A DNA stretch of 64,000 nucleotides from JAJCZZ01 sp964569085 (lineage in GTDB: Bacteria; Gemmatimonadota; Gemmatimonadetes; Longimicrobiales; Gaopeijiaceae): assembly GCA_964569085.1 (NCBI GenBank), contig CAZMTA010000010.1, forward strand, positions 60,219-124,218, read 5' to 3'. The translations under genes and the position numbers were made by a program. The notes beneath the pieces are model-generated. The model ran no database searches. It had not been told where the DNA came from and saw only the letters and a program-made list of their open reading frames with translations. This document shows positions 62,092 to 64,000 of the stretch, piece after piece. Each line of letters starts with the position of its first letter. Positions within the stretch are counted from its first letter, which is position 1.

Positions 62092-63063
62092 ATGCGCGCC
62101 GTCGTCCGGGACCGCTACGGTCCGCCCGACGTCCTGAGGCTCCAGGAGCTTCCCACCCCCGCGCCGGCCGACGGCGAGGTCCGCGTGCGGGTGCGGGCCG
62201 CGGCCGTGGCCGCCGGGGACTGGCACCTCCTGAGGGGCAGCCCCTTCCTGGTGCGCCTGGCCATGGGCGGGATCCTCCGACCACCCTTCCCGGTGCTGGG
62301 GGCCGACATGGCGGGGGTGGTGGACGCCGTGGGCCCCGGCGTCGCCGCCTTGCGCCCGGGCGACGAGGTGGTGGGTCACCTCTCCGAATGCGGCTTCGGC
62401 GCCTTCGCGGAGGCCGTGGTGGCGCCGGAGGAATGGCTCGTCCCCAAGCCCCAGGGGCTCTCCTGGGAGGAGGCCGCGGCCCTCCCCGGCTCGGGCCTGG
62501 CCGCGCTCCAGGGCCTCCGCCTGGGCGGGGTCCGGAACGGCGCCCGGGTCCTGGTGAACGGCGCGTCCGGGGGCGTGGGGAGCGCGGCGGTCCAGATCGC
62601 CGTGGCCGCCGGCGCGGAGGTCACCGGCGTGTGCAGCACGCGGAACGTGGAGATGGTCCGCGCCCTGGGGGCCGCCCGGGTGGTGGACTACACGCGGGAG
62701 GACTACACCCGGGGGGAGGCCCGCTACGACCTGGTCCTGGACGCCGCCGCCTTCCGCTCGGTGCTGGAGGCCCGCCGGGTCGTGGCCCCCGACGGCGCGT
62801 ACGTGATGGTGGGCGGCGCCACCCGCCGTCTCCTCCAGACCGGCCTCCTGGGGCCCCTCCTGTCCAGGGAGGGGCGGCCGAAGATGAAGGTGCTCATGAC
62901 CGAGCCCACGCGCGCCGACCTCCTGACGCTGGTGGAGATGGCCGGGGCCGGCTCGCTCCGCCCGGTCCTGGACCGGAGCTGGCCCCTGGAGGACGCCGCC
63001 GCGGCACTCGCCCACGTGGAGGCCGGCCACGCCCGGGGGAAGGTGGTGCTCGAGGTGGGCTGA
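62092..63063 (+). CDS. Zinc-independent MDR alcohol dehydrogenase/quinone-oxidoreductase-like protein
   Basis: 323 residues from ATG 62092 with a good AAGGAG site. N-terminal GroES-like domain (RYGPPDVLRLQELPTP, FPVLGADMAGVVDAVGPGV), then the NADPH-binding Rossmann fold RVLVNGASGGVGSAAVQIAVAAGAEVTGVCS. Typical zinc cysteines are absent, as in quinone oxidoreductases and enoyl reductases of this superfamily. Substrate unknown. Third gene of the hutF-DUF4386 run. Confidence 0.92.
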   Translation: MRAVVRDRYGPPDVLRLQELPTPAPADGEVRVRVRAAAVAAGDWHLLRGSPFLVRLAMGGILRPPFPVLGADMAGVVDAVGPGVAALRPGDEVVGHLSECGFGAFAEAVVAPEEWLVPKPQGLSWEEAAALPGSGLAALQGLRLGGVRNGARVLVNGASGGVGSAAVQIAVAAGAEVTGVCSTRNVEMVRALGAARVVDYTREDYTRGEARYDLVLDAAAFRSVLEARRVVAPDGAYVMVGGATRRLLQTGLLGPLLSREGRPKMKVLMTEPTRADLLTLVEMAGAGSLRPVLDRSWPLEDAAAALAHVEAGHARGKVVLEVG

Positions 63064-63144
63064 CCTCGAACGTCCGCGACAGGACCCGGGTCGATTCGGG
63101 GCGCCCCACCCGCCGGACGCCGGGGCCCGGTCCCCGCTGGCCGA

Positions 63145-63290
63145 GGGCCGCGGGGCGGGGCCTCGTCCAGGGAGACTCTGCGAGGGGACCCGGTCGGCCC
63201 CGAGCAGAGCGGAGCCACCACCCCGGCATCGTGCCCCGACGCCCACATCGGCGTAGCGGTCTCCCGGGACGAGGCCCCGACCCGGGGCCC
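63145..63290. repeat. Large imperfect inverted repeat (32-bp arms, 82-bp loop)
   Basis: Arms 63145-63176 and 63259-63290 match at 29 of 32 positions when one is reverse-complemented. The innermost 21 bases differ at one place. It fills most of the 232-bp space between two convergent genes and ends 5 bp before the hutU stop. It could be a bidirectional termination structure or a MITE/REP-like element. Confidence 0.75.
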
Positions 63291-63295
63291 ATTCC

Positions 63296-64000
63296 TCAGA
63301 GCATGGGAATCCGGAGCCCCTCCGCCCGCGCCGTCTCCCGCGCCGTCTCGTACCCGGCGTCCGCATGACGCGCCACGCCCAGCCCCGGATCGTTGGTCAG
63401 CACCCGCTCGATCCGCGCCTCCATCTCCGGCGTCCCGTCGGCCACCAGCACCTGCCCGGCGTGGAGGGAGTTCCCGATCCCCACGCCGCCGCCGTGGTGG
63501 AAGGAGACCCAGCTCGCCCCGGAGGCCGTGTTGAGGAGCGCGTTCAGGATGGGCCAGTCGGCCACCGCGTCGGTCCCGTCCTTCATGGACTCGGTCTCCC
63601 GGTTCGGCGAGGCCACCGACCCCGTGTCCAGGTGGTCCCGCCCGATGACGATGGGCGCCGACACCTCGCCGTCGGCCACCAGACGGTTGAGCGCCACGCC
63701 GAAGCGCGACCGGGCCCCCTGGCCCAGCCAGCAGATCCGGGCGGGGAGGCCCTGGAAGGCCACCTCCTCCCGGGCCATGCGGATCCAGCGGCAGAGGTGC
63801 TCGTCCTCGGGGAACATCTCCAGCACCAGCTCGTCGGTGCGGTGGATGTCGGCGGGGTCGCCGGAGAGGGCGGCCCAGCGGAAGGGCCCCTTCCCCTGGC
63901 AGAAGAGCTCGCGGATGTAGGCGGGCACGAAGCCCGGGTACGAGAAGGCGCGCTCGAAGCCGGCGTCCTCGGCGTACCCCCGCAGGTTGTTCCCGTAGTC
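63296..64000 (-). CDS. hutU: Urocanate hydratase (5' part outside window)
   Basis: The C-terminal 234 residues are visible. They are plainly urocanase: DYGNNLRGYAEDAG, FSYPGFVPAYIRELFCQGKGPFRW, LDTGSVASPNRETESMKDGTDAVADWP and SWVSFHHGGGVGIGNSLHAGQV. The cysteine and NAD-interacting loop are in this part. It hydrates urocanate to imidazolone propionate, the step before HutI. Convergent with the oxidoreductase gene. The start lies beyond the right edge of the window. Confidence 0.96.
   Translation of the reverse strand, partial: DYGNNLRGYAEDAGFERAFSYPGFVPAYIRELFCQGKGPFRWAALSGDPADIHRTDELVLEMFPEDEHLCRWIRMAREEVAFQGLPARICWLGQGARSRFGVALNRLVADGEVSAPIVIGRDHLDTGSVASPNRETESMKDGTDAVADWPILNALLNTASGASWVSFHHGGGVGIGNSLHAGQVLVADGTPEMEARIERVLTNDPGLGVARHADAGYETARETARAEGLRIPML

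Overview
This is a very GC-rich stretch of a bacterial chromosome from a draft assembly, with four runs of exactly 100 N. The gene content points to a Gemmatimonadota-like bacterium or a close relative. The reasons are the mix of secreted Asp-box (BNR) proteins, TolB-propeller/amidohydrolase fusions, an ADOP-type MacB/FtsX permease, an ECF sigma factor paired with a Ser/Thr kinase-TPR protein, BlaI/M56 modules, many GTG starts and very few phage or transposon genes. That assignment is an inference from gene families; no rRNA gene is present. I see no insertion sequence, prophage or CRISPR array.

Layout. 1-13 kb: a 3'-truncated TPR/glycoside-hydrolase gene and moeB-rhodanese (minus). Then a BlaI repressor and M56 sensor peptidase (plus) behind a promoter bracketed by two near-identical operators. 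These are followed by a DUF2723 membrane protein, a secreted RidA-like protein, an alpha/beta hydrolase, a HEAT-repeat protein, an MBL-rhodanese enzyme and a DUF2461 protein. 13-18.5 kb (plus): a large BNR protein, a SpoIIAA-like protein, an amidohydrolase lipoprotein and a small membrane coiled-coil protein. 18.5-26.5 kb (minus): DinB, M19 dipeptidase, cupin, a TolB-amidohydrolase, a collagen-like secreted protein and a Big_2 lipoprotein. 26.6-28.3 kb (plus): a small glycine-rich membrane protein and a lipoprotein phosphoesterase.

28.3-31.7 kb is the most unusual stretch. A sigma-54 activator and a CofD-like protein overlap by four bases. Upstream on the same strand lie, in order from far to near, a cluster of CGGACAC dyads, a textbook -24/-12 sigma-54 promoter and a UUCG-loop intrinsic terminator, all before the activator's start codon. 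This looks like a sigma-54-driven small RNA or attenuated leader controlled by its own downstream activator. 31.7-39.1 kb is one gene for a 2,436-residue surface lipoprotein with about 21 bacterial Ig-like repeats, whose N-terminal region is paralogous to the lipoprotein at 25.5-26.5 kb.

39.4-47.8 kb: tRNA-Lys, a kinase-TPR/ECF pair, a globin, an outer-membrane-like barrel, an NDP-forming acyl-CoA synthetase fused to a GNAT domain, an orphan acyl carrier protein and a small membrane protein. 47.9-51.5 kb: rnhB, an M28 peptidase and the translation operon rpsP-rimM-trmD, in which S16 carries a long acidic tail. 51.7-58.5 kb (plus): glpD, hrpB and an ADOP permease. 58.5-64 kb: histidine catabolism by the deiminase branch (hutI, hutF, 5'-truncated hutU), with a DUF4386 protein and a quinone-oxidoreductase-like enzyme. 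A 32-bp-arm inverted repeat sits between the last two convergent genes.
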